Source: Armatimonadota bacterium
Lineage (GTDB): Bacteria; Armatimonadota; UBA5829
Assembly (NCBI GenBank): GCA_012522575.1
Contig: JAAYKE010000067.1
Coordinates: forward strand, 64,383-99,468
Direction: 5' to 3'
DNA length: 35,086 bases
Shown here: piece by piece, positions 23,352-30,514 of the stretch
Numbering within the stretch: the first letter of the stretch is position 1
How the letters are laid out: each line of letters begins with the position of its first letter
Notes under the pieces: generated by a model
What the model saw: only the letters and a program-made list of their open reading frames with translations
Databases searched by the model: none
Told to the model about the DNA's origin: nothing
Position numbers and translations under genes: made by a program

Positions 23352-23490
23352 GTTTGAGGCGAGTGGTGACGGCTCAGTCTTAGTGAGGAATTGCAGCAAC
23401 TGGCCTCTGTCCCGGCCATATAAATAATGTTATTTCGATGTCCGAGGTCAGATGTCCGAAGTTCGAGCCGGTATCGCAAAGTCTTCTCAA

Positions 23491-23535
23491 TAACCTTTCT
23501 AACCTCTAATCTCTAACTTCTAACCTCTAAACCTT
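23491..23535. repeat. Degenerate heptanucleotide tandem repeat (TAACCTC)n
   Basis: Units read TAACCTTTC, TAACCTC, TAATCTC, TAACTTC, TAACCTC, then TAAACCTTC. The stop codon and last three codons of the methyltransferase gene lie inside the array. Just upstream (about 23438-23466) the sequence also repeats GATGTCCGAGGTC / GATGTCCGAAGTTC. Heptamer arrays (STRRs) are known from filamentous cyanobacteria; this may be a similar phenomenon in another lineage. Confidence 0.7.
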
Positions 23536-24155
23536 CCCGTGGCCAGAAAGACCGAAAACTCCCTGACATCCCCGCCCTCTACTTCCTTGCTAAATTTGTG
23601 GGCGGTCACCACTTTTACGTCCAAGAACCCGGCTTGCTCCAGCAGGCGCATTATCTCTTCTCTTTCGAAGCCATGATGATGGACTTCCGTTGCATTCAAA
23701 TGAAAACTGCCATCTTCCGCGTCGAGGTCGGATATTGCAATGAATCCGCCGGGCTTCAACAGGTTATACATGGTTTTCAATAATCCAGGCACGTCGGGGA
23801 TATGGTGCATGGTCATAGAACTGTAGATCAGATCAAACCGCGCTCCGTCGAGTCCGTGTTCGCTCAGATCGCATAGAACAGGAGTGATGCCATCCACCCC
23901 TTGAGACTCTATTTTTTTGCGCAGTATCTCCAGCATGCCCTGAGAATTGTCCGCTGCGGTGATGGAATGCAGGTACGGACGCAGCGCAAAGGACACCAGC
24001 CCGGTTCCGGCTCCGTAGTCTAAAGCTGACATGTCAGATCTGATCGGCAGTTGTCTGCGAATCTGTTCGGCCACCGCCTCGGCTCGTTGAATAGTGCCGG
24101 GTTTATCGTAACCCAGCGCCTGCACGTCGAAAAACTGGTTATTATTTGTGCTCAT
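23520..24155 (-). CDS. Class I SAM-dependent methyltransferase
   Basis: 211 aa. Motif I is ALDYGAGTGLVSFAL (residues ~43-57), the acidic strand-2 end is ITAADNSQGML, FDLIYSSMTMHHIPDV is motif post-II, and LLKPGGFIAISDLDAEDG is motif III. It resembles Methyltransf_11/25 proteins acting on small molecules; the substrate is unknown. It is only distantly like the methyltransferase at 269-868. Its 3' end runs into the heptamer repeat (final residues GRFRG are read from repeat units), so the C-terminus may have been altered by repeat expansion. It is divergent from the sugar isomerase gene. Confidence 0.88.
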   Translation of the reverse strand: MSTNNNQFFDVQALGYDKPGTIQRAEAVAEQIRRQLPIRSDMSALDYGAGTGLVSFALRPYLHSITAADNSQGMLEILRKKIESQGVDGITPVLCDLSEHGLDGARFDLIYSSMTMHHIPDVPGLLKTMYNLLKPGGFIAISDLDAEDGSFHLNATEVHHHGFEREEIMRLLEQAGFLDVKVVTAHKFSKEVEGGDVREFSVFLATGRFRG

Positions 24156-24309
24156 TGCGATTTACTTCTTCGTTTCAATTCGATCTCTCTTTGATGATAC
24201 GCCTTTCTGATATGATTAAAAACGCCGCGGGCAACATCCTTCCCATGAAGAAGAAGGAACCCCGGCCATCGCTGCAAAAGAGGTCTTTAGGACTCCGGAG
24301 GTACGAATT

Positions 24310-25188
24310 ATGTATGTATCGGTAAGAGACGCGCATCTGCCCGGCCCATTCGGCAGCATTCACGCGGGACTTCGCGCTATGGGCATAGAACACGTTGAGC
24401 TAAACTACGACAGGGACAAAACCGTGCCTTCTCTGGATTCTAAAGACGGCGGCAGGGAATCTCTGGCCAACCCAACCGCAATCGAACACTATCGATATAA
24501 AGCCGACGGCTACAGAGTGAAACCATGCTCGCTGCTGCTGGCCAATAATTTCGGCGCGCAGGATCTGCAGGGCGAGTTAGACTATGTGATTTCCGCACTG
24601 CGGGCGGCGGCTCAGATGGAAATCAAGGCCATCAGAATAGACGCCTACCTCAGCACGCAGGATCAGTGGCCGCTGGAAAAAAGAGCGCAGCATTTTGCCG
24701 ATTGCATGAAAAAGATTCTTGACGCCACCAGCAGCCTCGATGTCACAATGGGCATAGAAAATCATGGCCATAAGGGCAATGAGCAGGAGTTTCTCGATGC
24801 GGTGCTCGATGCGGTAAACTCCGACAGGGTCGGCATGACGCTCGACACCGGCAACTTCTATTGGTACGGCTATCCGCTCAAAAGAGTGCACGAGATTATC
24901 AAGCACTTCGCAGTCCGCACAAAACATACGCACATGAAAACTATCAACTTCCCGGCGGACAAAAGAAACATACAAAGGGAAGTCGGATGGGGCTATGGGG
25001 AGTATTGCAGTTCGCTGCGCGAAGGCGACATCGACATTCCATACGTAGTCAAAGAATTGAAAAACGCGGGCTACACAGGAGACTTGTGCGTAGAAAACGA
25101 ATCTCTGGGCAGATACGATAAGGAAAAGCAGAAGGCGATTCTGATAGATGACGCGGCTTATCTGGCGCAAAGCCTGAAATCGGCATAA
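24310..25188 (+). CDS. Sugar phosphate isomerase/epimerase family protein (xylose-isomerase-like TIM barrel)
   Basis: 292 aa. It belongs to the AP-endonuclease-2 TIM-barrel superfamily. Visible metal-binding and active-site strands are GIEHVELNYD, IKAIRIDAYL, VTMGIENHGHKGN (Glu/His), VGMTLDTGNFYWYGYP (Asp), RTKHTHMKTINFP (His) and GDLCVENESLGRYDK (Glu). A GGAGGT lies eight bases before the ATG. Members interconvert ketoses or epimerise sugars and inositols; the substrate cannot be read from sequence. It is monocistronic, divergent from the methyltransferase, and convergent with the STAS-HATPase gene 133 bases away. Confidence 0.88.
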   Translation: MYVSVRDAHLPGPFGSIHAGLRAMGIEHVELNYDRDKTVPSLDSKDGGRESLANPTAIEHYRYKADGYRVKPCSLLLANNFGAQDLQGELDYVISALRAAAQMEIKAIRIDAYLSTQDQWPLEKRAQHFADCMKKILDATSSLDVTMGIENHGHKGNEQEFLDAVLDAVNSDRVGMTLDTGNFYWYGYPLKRVHEIIKHFAVRTKHTHMKTINFPADKRNIQREVGWGYGEYCSSLREGDIDIPYVVKELKNAGYTGDLCVENESLGRYDKEKQKAILIDDAAYLAQSLKSA

Positions 25189-25321
25189 TCAGCCCGACTA
25201 TGCAATAAACGGCGTTACGGCTGTCCGCATTGTGCGGGTTTCAACGGATGTCACATAGGTGGAGTTCTTCGAAGGCGCATCGGTGTGGCATTAGAGCAAT
25301 CGTCGAAAGCGGGGTTTATTT

Positions 25322-26071
25322 TTAGCCGTAGTTCTTAACAAGCCGAACAGTCGTGCCGCCGTTAAAGCTGAAACTTACGTCGTCCGCTAGCGAATACATA
25401 CACTGAACCCCGCGGCCGCTCTCCGCAAACCAGTCGATTTCGCCCGCTGCTGCGAGGGCAGGCACAAATCCCGGCCCGTTGTCGCTTACGGAAACTGAGA
25501 GCCTGTCCGAACTTGCCAGGCAACTGACGGTAAATGTGCTGTCCTCACGTCCGGAGTGTCCGTATTTTATCGCATTGGTCACCGCTTCACCGACGGCAAC
25601 AAGCATATCGCCGATCCAATGATCTTCAAGACCGGCATCGCGCGCTACCTGCCGCACCCGATGTCGCGCCTCCCGGCAATATATGGAATCACTCGGCAGG
25701 CTGAAGACATCGAGCTTCCACGATTTGCCCGGCACGTCGCATTCCGGGAGCTGTTCGTCAACGTGGTAGTATCTGCCGATGGGGTGATGGGTTAGATGCC
25801 TTTGCACTTCACCGCTGGCGCGGCTGAGTCGCAGATGTCGTTCACTGTGGGCGTGCGCACTCTCTGCCAGGCAGTCGAGCGCGGCAGTATCGATGCTGCA
25901 GACTTCGCTGAGGTCTAAAGAAACACACCGATAGTTCTCCCCGGTCAAATGATCGAGGGCCGAAACTATGCGACAAACGTCACTTTCAACTACGTGTCCA
26001 CTGATTGCCAGCGATGGGCGATCTTCACCGGATCGCAGGGACAAGGTCATAGGGGCCGCAACAAAGGCCAT
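25322..26071 (-). CDS. STAS-HATPase fusion: anti-anti-sigma plus anti-sigma (RsbW-like) regulator
   Basis: 249 aa. Residues ~8-100 form a STAS domain: a beta-strand SLAISGHVVESDV, then VSLDLSEVCSIDTAALDCLAE, where IDTAAL matches the D-[ST]-x-x-L phosphorylation loop with Thr as the candidate phosphosite. Residues ~125-249 form a histidine-kinase-like ATPase of the RsbW/SpoIIAB type: N box GEAVTNAIKYGHS, G1 box VSDNGPGFVP and G2 box ESGRGVQCMYSLAD are intact. These functions are normally on separate proteins in partner-switching. It follows the PEP-utilising enzyme gene by 58 bases. The start is M1 or M8 (MTLSLRS); neither has a clear ribosome site. A target sigma factor is not in the window. 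Confidence 0.87.
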   Translation of the reverse strand: MAFVAAPMTLSLRSGEDRPSLAISGHVVESDVCRIVSALDHLTGENYRCVSLDLSEVCSIDTAALDCLAESAHAHSERHLRLSRASGEVQRHLTHHPIGRYYHVDEQLPECDVPGKSWKLDVFSLPSDSIYCREARHRVRQVARDAGLEDHWIGDMLVAVGEAVTNAIKYGHSGREDSTFTVSCLASSDRLSVSVSDNGPGFVPALAAAGEIDWFAESGRGVQCMYSLADDVSFSFNGGTTVRLVKNYG

Positions 26072-26129
26072 AACACAAATTACCTGTAACCTACATGCAC
26101 GTTAATTAGTAATAGAGAGAATATCACCA

Positions 26130-28472
26130 CTAAGAGGAGGCGTCAAGGTCTTTTGAAAAGTAATTGTGCTGATTTTTTATTCGCCAGTCCTGAGCGCTGA
26201 CCAATCCCATCGAACCATCGACGGCGATCTTCTGCCCGTCCCTTATACTTTCGATCCCTTTGCATCCGACCACCGCGGGAATGCCATAGACTCGAGCCGC
26301 AACCGCTTCGGCTCGCATGTCATGGCCCGACCCGCAGACAAACCCTCCCGCCAGAGCCATAAACGGCGTCCAGGCGGCTCCGTGGCAAGGGATTACCAGT
26401 ATATCACCCGGCTCTATTTCCGATGCCTCGCTCAGCGTTGTCACCACTCGAGCACACCCTGTCGCTATGCCCTCACCTGCGGCTATGCCGTGTAATGACG
26501 GGTCGGCTGAATCAACGCCGAAAGTCTGAGGTTGCTCGTCGGCAGGCAATATGTCAGGAGCCAACAATCGGCGCTCAAGCCAGTTTTCGTGCTTGCGATG
26601 AGCGATTCGATTTGCCAGCTTTGGGTAGTCAGCAGCTTTGAGCGAGGATAATTCATCCACCGATACATAATATAAATCATCTGCGCATGAGATTGTTTTG
26701 TCGGCCATCAGCCTGCGTGCATATTCGCCCACAATCAGCCGAATTGAGGCTCCCGCTCGCGCACAACTCTGCTCAATCTGCGATCTGCCGAGCTTCCATT
26801 TGCGGCATAAACCCAATAGTCGGGTGAAATCGGCGTGAAGATTTTTGGCAATCGCGCCCATTGCTGCGGCCTCAGCGACTGCCGCTTCCTGTTCGGCGGC
26901 GCAATTGAGGGTAACAAGAGTCGGGCTGTCCCCTCGGCGCGAAATCGCGCTGATGATCCAGAAAACCGCATCCCTGTCCTCAATCCAGCTGCTCCATCTT
27001 GCAGGGTCAGATGCGTCGACGTTGTCCGTAAACGCATAAGTATAATCGCAGACAAACTGATCCACATCGTGCTTGTATGGTTTCCACCAGCCTTCATCGT
27101 CGACCCTGCCCGCATTTTCGGCGATTACAAACCGCTCCGCCAACTCCTGCAAATATGCGTCTCTCTGCAAAATAAGATCATCAACTCCGCCGAGCAGCCG
27201 CCATGCCAGCGGCCGGTCATTTAGCAGTTCCGCCAGCATATCGGGAGGGGCAACTGAGGGATGCTGAGTGCGACACATCCAATCATACGCAGATCGCGCA
27301 TCGGAGGCCGCCGTCTGCAGAATGCCGGCCAACTCCGAATCCGTCAGATCAGTCAGCTTACATGCGATATGCTCACCGATTCGGGCGGTCAAATCCGGGT
27401 AGATTTTCTTTTCCCATTCCCTGAGGGTCGCCGTTGCTGCATCGATCTCCTTTGTACGATTGCGATCATTTGATGCCTGCGCCGGTTCATCGCGGGCATA
27501 CAGATAGCCATTGATGGCAATTCTGCCCGATGTCGTCTTTTTGGATGGCGCAGGGCAGGCGGATATCGAGCGCGCTAAATATGATAGCGGCTCCGCGTCC
27601 ATCTTTTTCCACCGGGTATTTTGCGTATAATCGGCGTCGACGGGAAAATATGCGGGCAGATCGCGGATAGGGTTGGCCTGAAGTATCCATAAGCCTTCTC
27701 TTTGCGCCGCCCATTCCACCGTCACCGGGCTGCGCAGGGCGTCCTCCGCCAATATGGACTGCTCGGCTACCTGCCTCAGCGTATCTTCAGAGACCGCCAA
27801 CAGGTCATCGCCGGTTGTTCGACCGACTGACATGCTGCGCAAATCAACGGCATAATGCGCCGATCCATCCTGAGCGGACTTCGCAATTATCTGCGCGACG
27901 CTCGGATCGCCCGTAACAGGGTTCGCGGTGAAGCTGGTTCCGGTGGCTGTTGCGGGGATCATCAACTGAATAATGACCGCCATTGCCGGATCGGTCAGGC
28001 TTTCGAACCTGGACCGATACATCGCAGCCTTGCCGGACCACAATGACGCCCACACTCGCTTGATCGCAACATATAAACCATCGAGACCCGCCACGTTGAG
28101 ATAGCTCTCATAAGCTCCCGGAAACCCGCCGAAGCCGGCATCGTCCAGGGCCGACGGTCGAACGGCGACTTTCGGCTCCGCCAGCCCGGTCTGCCATGAT
28201 ATGCGTTTGTATGCTTCCGCAATCGGCGACAAAATATCTTCGGGGATTTCACCGGCAAGCATGGATGCCCTGACGGCCTCTCTCACTTCGGCATCGGCGC
28301 TTACCGTCGCTGATTGGCGCTGGCCACAGGCCCACAGATGCGCTCGGTAGGCGTCCGCGCTCAAAACGAACCCTCTGGGGATCGCGAAGCCCGCCGAGAC
28401 TAATTCGGCCAGATAAGTGGCTTTGGCCCCGCTTTTGCGAACGTTTTGAGCATCCGCAAGCGGAAAAATCAT
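26130..28472 (-). CDS. PEP-utilising enzyme / rifampin-phosphotransferase-like protein with atypical phosphohistidine motif
   Basis: About 780 aa. The N-terminal ATP-grasp region of the PPDK/PEP-synthase type (~1-290) includes GAKATYLAELVSAGFAIPRG, VAVRPSALDDAGFGGFPGA, YLNVAGLDGLYVAIKRVWAS, GTSFTANPVTGD and LWILQANPIRDLP. A helical middle (~300-680) replaces the substrate domain. A C-terminal mobile (swivelling) domain reads EIEPGDILVIPCHGAAWTPF, GGFVCGSGH, DMRAEAVAARVYGIPAVVGC. There is no PEP/pyruvate TIM barrel, so the layout matches rifampin phosphotransferase rather than PEP synthase. In that family the phosphoacceptor reads S-H-[AG]-A-I-V-A-R. Here the aligned position is Ala, and the nearest His lies four residues earlier. 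The start is ATG 28472 or 28493. Confidence 0.85.
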   Translation of the reverse strand: MIFPLADAQNVRKSGAKATYLAELVSAGFAIPRGFVLSADAYRAHLWACGQRQSATVSADAEVREAVRASMLAGEIPEDILSPIAEAYKRISWQTGLAEPKVAVRPSALDDAGFGGFPGAYESYLNVAGLDGLYVAIKRVWASLWSGKAAMYRSRFESLTDPAMAVIIQLMIPATATGTSFTANPVTGDPSVAQIIAKSAQDGSAHYAVDLRSMSVGRTTGDDLLAVSEDTLRQVAEQSILAEDALRSPVTVEWAAQREGLWILQANPIRDLPAYFPVDADYTQNTRWKKMDAEPLSYLARSISACPAPSKKTTSGRIAINGYLYARDEPAQASNDRNRTKEIDAATATLREWEKKIYPDLTARIGEHIACKLTDLTDSELAGILQTAASDARSAYDWMCRTQHPSVAPPDMLAELLNDRPLAWRLLGGVDDLILQRDAYLQELAERFVIAENAGRVDDEGWWKPYKHDVDQFVCDYTYAFTDNVDASDPARWSSWIEDRDAVFWIISAISRRGDSPTLVTLNCAAEQEAAVAEAAAMGAIAKNLHADFTRLLGLCRKWKLGRSQIEQSCARAGASIRLIVGEYARRLMADKTISCADDLYYVSVDELSSLKAADYPKLANRIAHRKHENWLERRLLAPDILPADEQPQTFGVDSADPSLHGIAAGEGIATGCARVVTTLSEASEIEPGDILVIPCHGAAWTPFMALAGGFVCGSGHDMRAEAVAARVYGIPAVVGCKGIESIRDGQKIAVDGSMGLVSAQDWRIKNQHNYFSKDLDASS

Positions 28473-28505
28473 GGCAATACTGGAGGATAACATAAGGCTG
28501 AAGGC

Positions 28506-28534
28506 ATTATATGGCCGGCTGAAGTCTGTGTCAA
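28506..28534 (-). promoter_or_regulatory. Consensus-perfect sigma70 promoter
   Basis: On the minus strand TTGACA (28534-28529), a 17-base spacer and TATAAT (28511-28506): twelve of twelve consensus bases at the optimal distance. The start is expected near 28499, so the transcript begins about six bases before ATG 28493 or 27 bases before ATG 28472. It should drive the PEP-utilising enzyme and STAS-HATPase genes strongly. Confidence 0.85.
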
Positions 28535-28570
28535 TTGCGGCGTTTCGAAAAAAATAGAAATAATTCTTAT

Positions 28571-28636
28571 TTATTGCCCGCTATATTTGCCGGGATTGGC
28601 ACGGTTCTTGCAGTATATATAACCAGAGACAAACAT
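28571..28636 (-). CDS. Possible 21-residue small ORF antisense to the candidate sRNA
   Basis: The minus strand from ATG 28636 encodes 21 residues and stops at 28571-28573. It is preceded by GGAAGGAG six bases upstream, one of the strongest ribosome-site matches in the window. There is no homology to judge by, and its strand conflicts with the sigma54 promoter/terminator reading of the same region. It may instead be the accidental complement of a CU-rich RNA segment. Confidence 0.25.
   Translation of the reverse strand: MFVSGYIYCKNRANPGKYSGQ
28596..28612 (+). promoter_or_regulatory. Sigma54 (RpoN) promoter
   Basis: TTGGCACGGTTCTTGCA matches the sigma54 consensus TTGGCACG-N4-TTGCA at every specified base, with GG (28598-28599) and GC (28610-28611) exactly ten bases apart. 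The start is expected near 28623. An AT-rich near-palindrome (about 28549-28570) lies upstream and could be an activator or bending site. Confidence 0.8.
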
Positions 28637-28741
28637 CTTATTCTCCTTCCTTACAGTGTTGTGGTTTACTCGCTGATATTAAGGGCTCCCAGCCCTTGAC
28701 AAGGCGGCCCGCCCGCAAAGTTTGCAGGCGGGATTTTTTTT
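28623..28741 (+). ncRNA. Candidate sigma54-dependent small RNA (~119 nt) or attenuated leader
   Basis: It is bounded by the sigma54 promoter and a complete intrinsic terminator, with no start codon that opens a convincing frame between. It contains a CU-rich unpaired stretch TTCTCCTTCCTT (28641-28652), complementary to Shine-Dalgarno sequences. A seven-bp stem-loop AAGGGCT-CCC-AGCCCTT (28681-28697) and the terminator hairpin follow. The layout (promoter, CU-rich single-strand, hairpin, terminator) is that of trans-acting sRNAs such as the sigma54-driven Qrr RNAs. The alternative is a leader with an attenuator for the PFK-like gene at 28814. Confidence 0.55.
28708..28741 (+). terminator. Intrinsic terminator with U8 tract
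   Basis: CCCGCC (28708-28713) pairs with GGCGGG (28727-28732), extended inside by GCA/TGC around AAGTT, and is followed by A then eight T. The U-tract lies on the plus strand only. It sits between divergent genes, so it must end a transcript that starts inside this spacer. Confidence 0.85.
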
Positions 28742-28813
28742 GTACCATGGTCAGCCATATTGGAGGTGTCGCGCTCCGATTTCGCTAAGTGATTACTATC
28801 GGGAGGGTCGGAT

Positions 28814-29767
28814 ATGAAAACACTAGGCGTTCTGACCAGCGGCGGTGATGCACCGGTTATGAATGCGTGCATTGCCGCCATAGCAGGATCTGCGGAAAAA
28901 TGCGGCTTGCAGGTGCGCGGGATATTCCTCGGGTTCCTGGGTTTGATACAAAACAATTGCATACCCATAGGCTCTGAAATAGCCGGACTTGCCAGAAGGG
29001 GTGGCAGCTTTCTGGGCACTTCGCGCAATGAGAATGTCGAGAAAGCTCTTGAGCAGACCGATTACCGCCGCCTGTTTGAGGCGTGTGGCATAGAAGGTCT
29101 GATTATGCTGGGAGGGGGAGGCTCGCAGAGAGCCTTGGCTATGCTGGCGGCGCAGGGCGTCCCTGCAATCGGAATTCCGTGCAGCATAGATAACGATGTT
29201 CCCTGCACTGACTACTGCATAGGGTTCGACTCGGCGGTCAACAGAGCGCTGCGCGCGATAGATGAGATACTCGATACCGCAGAAAGCCTGTCCGACAGGG
29301 TGTTTCTGATCGAGACAATGGGCGGAACGACCGGCCACATAGCCCTGGCTACGGCATATTCCTCCGGCGCGGATGCGGTCTTCATACCGGAACAGCCAAT
29401 TGACATCCCAGGCGTCTCGACACGCATTCGAGCCAAAATGGATTCCGGAGGAACGCATGGCCTGGTTGTGCTGTGCGAAGATCAGGGAACCTTTAAGATT
29501 CAGGAGAAGCTCGAAGCCGCCATCGGAAAGAAAGTTCGACTGACTGTGCTTGGCCATATCCAGCGCGGCGGCAACCCTACCTATCTGGACCGCCGCTTTG
29601 CACGGGAGTTCGGGGAAACCGCACTGGAGCTTATTGTGTCGGGCCAGACCGGGCAAATGGTGGCATACGCAGACGAACAAGTGGTATCAGTGCCTCTTGA
29701 CGAGGGACTGGCCTGCCCAAAACCCATCGATCTGGCCAAATACCGCAAAATTAACAGGCTTGTCTGA
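28814..29767 (+). CDS. 6-phosphofructokinase-like protein with altered ATP-site residues
   Basis: 317 aa, PFK-A fold and length. The start is supported by GGGAGGG seven bases before the ATG. Clear landmarks are LTSGGDAPVMNACIAA, RRGGSFLGTSR, GIPCSIDNDVPCTDYCIGFDSA (catalytic Asp of T/S-IDND), and LTVLGHIQRGGNPTYLDRR. Key deviations are present: GGDAPGMN reads GGDAPVMN (Gly11 to Val), GGDGS reads GGGGS (the Mg-ATP Asp103 is lost), and MGRxxG reads MGGTTG (Arg171, an F6P contact, is lost). It may use another phosphoryl donor or sugar, or be regulatory. It is divergent from the PEP-type enzyme and convergent with the SIS gene. A terminator between it and the sigma54 promoter makes its expression signal unclear. 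Confidence 0.88.
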   Translation: MKTLGVLTSGGDAPVMNACIAAIAGSAEKCGLQVRGIFLGFLGLIQNNCIPIGSEIAGLARRGGSFLGTSRNENVEKALEQTDYRRLFEACGIEGLIMLGGGGSQRALAMLAAQGVPAIGIPCSIDNDVPCTDYCIGFDSAVNRALRAIDEILDTAESLSDRVFLIETMGGTTGHIALATAYSSGADAVFIPEQPIDIPGVSTRIRAKMDSGGTHGLVVLCEDQGTFKIQEKLEAAIGKKVRLTVLGHIQRGGNPTYLDRRFAREFGETALELIVSGQTGQMVAYADEQVVSVPLDEGLACPKPIDLAKYRKINRLV

Positions 29768-29771
29768 TTAG

Positions 29772-29800
29772 GAGAAGGGTTGCTAATAACCCTTCTCTTT
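29772..29800 (+). terminator. Terminator of the PFK-like gene, embedded in the 3' end of the SIS gene
   Basis: GAGAAGGGTT (29772-29781) and AACCCTTCTC (29788-29797) form a perfect ten-bp stem with loop GCTAAT, followed by TTTATAT on the plus strand. The loop and right arm encode the stop and last codons of the opposing SIS gene. The minus strand lacks a U-tract. Confidence 0.75.
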
Positions 29801-30514
29801 ATATCTCTCCTGCCGCGCTTTCACATCCTCCGGGCCGCCGGGAGCGTTGACGCTCTTGTAGACCGTAGGAGTGATTCCGCGTTCGAGCAGCACTTCGACT
29901 ATGCCCGCGCTGATAGCCCACATTATGCACGCCGCAGCCATACCCGAGGCAGGACACACGCCGGCATCAAGCTCCTCGACAGGGATCATGGAATCCCCAT
30001 AGGGCGCGTGGTTATCCAGCACGAACTCCGCTGCTTCGTAGAGTCGTTTGCCCGATGGGTGTTCGGATTTGAGCTTGCTTGAGTAAGACAAAGCGGTCAT
30101 CGCAACCGTGATAACTCCCATTTTGCGCGCCTGAGTCACAAGCTCGACAACCTGTTCGCTCTTGCCGGATACGCTGCCCACAAATAATACATCCCCGGGA
30201 CGAATATTGCTGCGCTTTAGTGCGAGGGAGATAGTGTCGGCGGTAAGGTTGGAGCCGTGCGCCTGCTTGTCTCGATATGAGTTTGGATTATTGACATTCA
30301 GGCTATATGAAAACGGCGTCATGCCGACCAGCCCGCCGGCGCGTCCGATGAACTCGGAGGTGAGCATATGTCCTGTATCGAAAATGTGGATGACCCCGCC
30401 GGACTCTATCGAATGGGCGCACATCTCAGCGATTTGCGCGATGTTGCCGAGTTCGGCATCCTTGATCTCGTTAATTTTGGCGGACAACGACTCGAAATAA
30501 TTTTCTATCAGCAT
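29783..30514 (-). CDS. SIS-domain sugar-phosphate-binding protein (second paralogue)
   Basis: 243 aa. SIS fold with GGVIHIFDTGHMLTSEFIGRAG (phosphate loop, with DTGHM where the paralogue has GSGHS), VLFVGSVSGKSEQVVELV (second loop SVSGKS), SSKLKSEHPSGKRLYEAAEFVLDN, and CPASGMAAACIMWAI. It belongs to the same UPF0309-like group as the protein at 10730-11443 but is clearly divergent. It overlaps the BadF-type kinase gene by seven bases, so it probably works on the kinase product (a hexosamine-, muramic- or similar sugar phosphate). Its C-terminal codons form part of a terminator for the convergent gene. Confidence 0.85.
   Translation of the reverse strand: MLIENYFESLSAKINEIKDAELGNIAQIAEMCAHSIESGGVIHIFDTGHMLTSEFIGRAGGLVGMTPFSYSLNVNNPNSYRDKQAHGSNLTADTISLALKRSNIRPGDVLFVGSVSGKSEQVVELVTQARKMGVITVAMTALSYSSKLKSEHPSGKRLYEAAEFVLDNHAPYGDSMIPVEELDAGVCPASGMAAACIMWAISAGIVEVLLERGITPTVYKSVNAPGGPEDVKARQERYKEKGY

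Noticed and set aside
24244-24324. Short plus-strand frame (26 codons) before and overlapping the TIM-barrel isomerase gene
   Set aside because: No ribosome site upstream of its ATG, while the isomerase ATG has a strong GGAGGT; treated as chance.
25224-25238. CCGCA-TTG-TGCGG hairpin after the TIM-barrel isomerase
   Set aside because: Only five base pairs and a three-T tail; too weak to call a terminator.
28666-29028. 120-codon minus-strand frame over the terminator and the start of the PFK-like gene
   Set aside because: Antisense to a clear PFK fold, no ribosome site, low-complexity and spanning a terminator.
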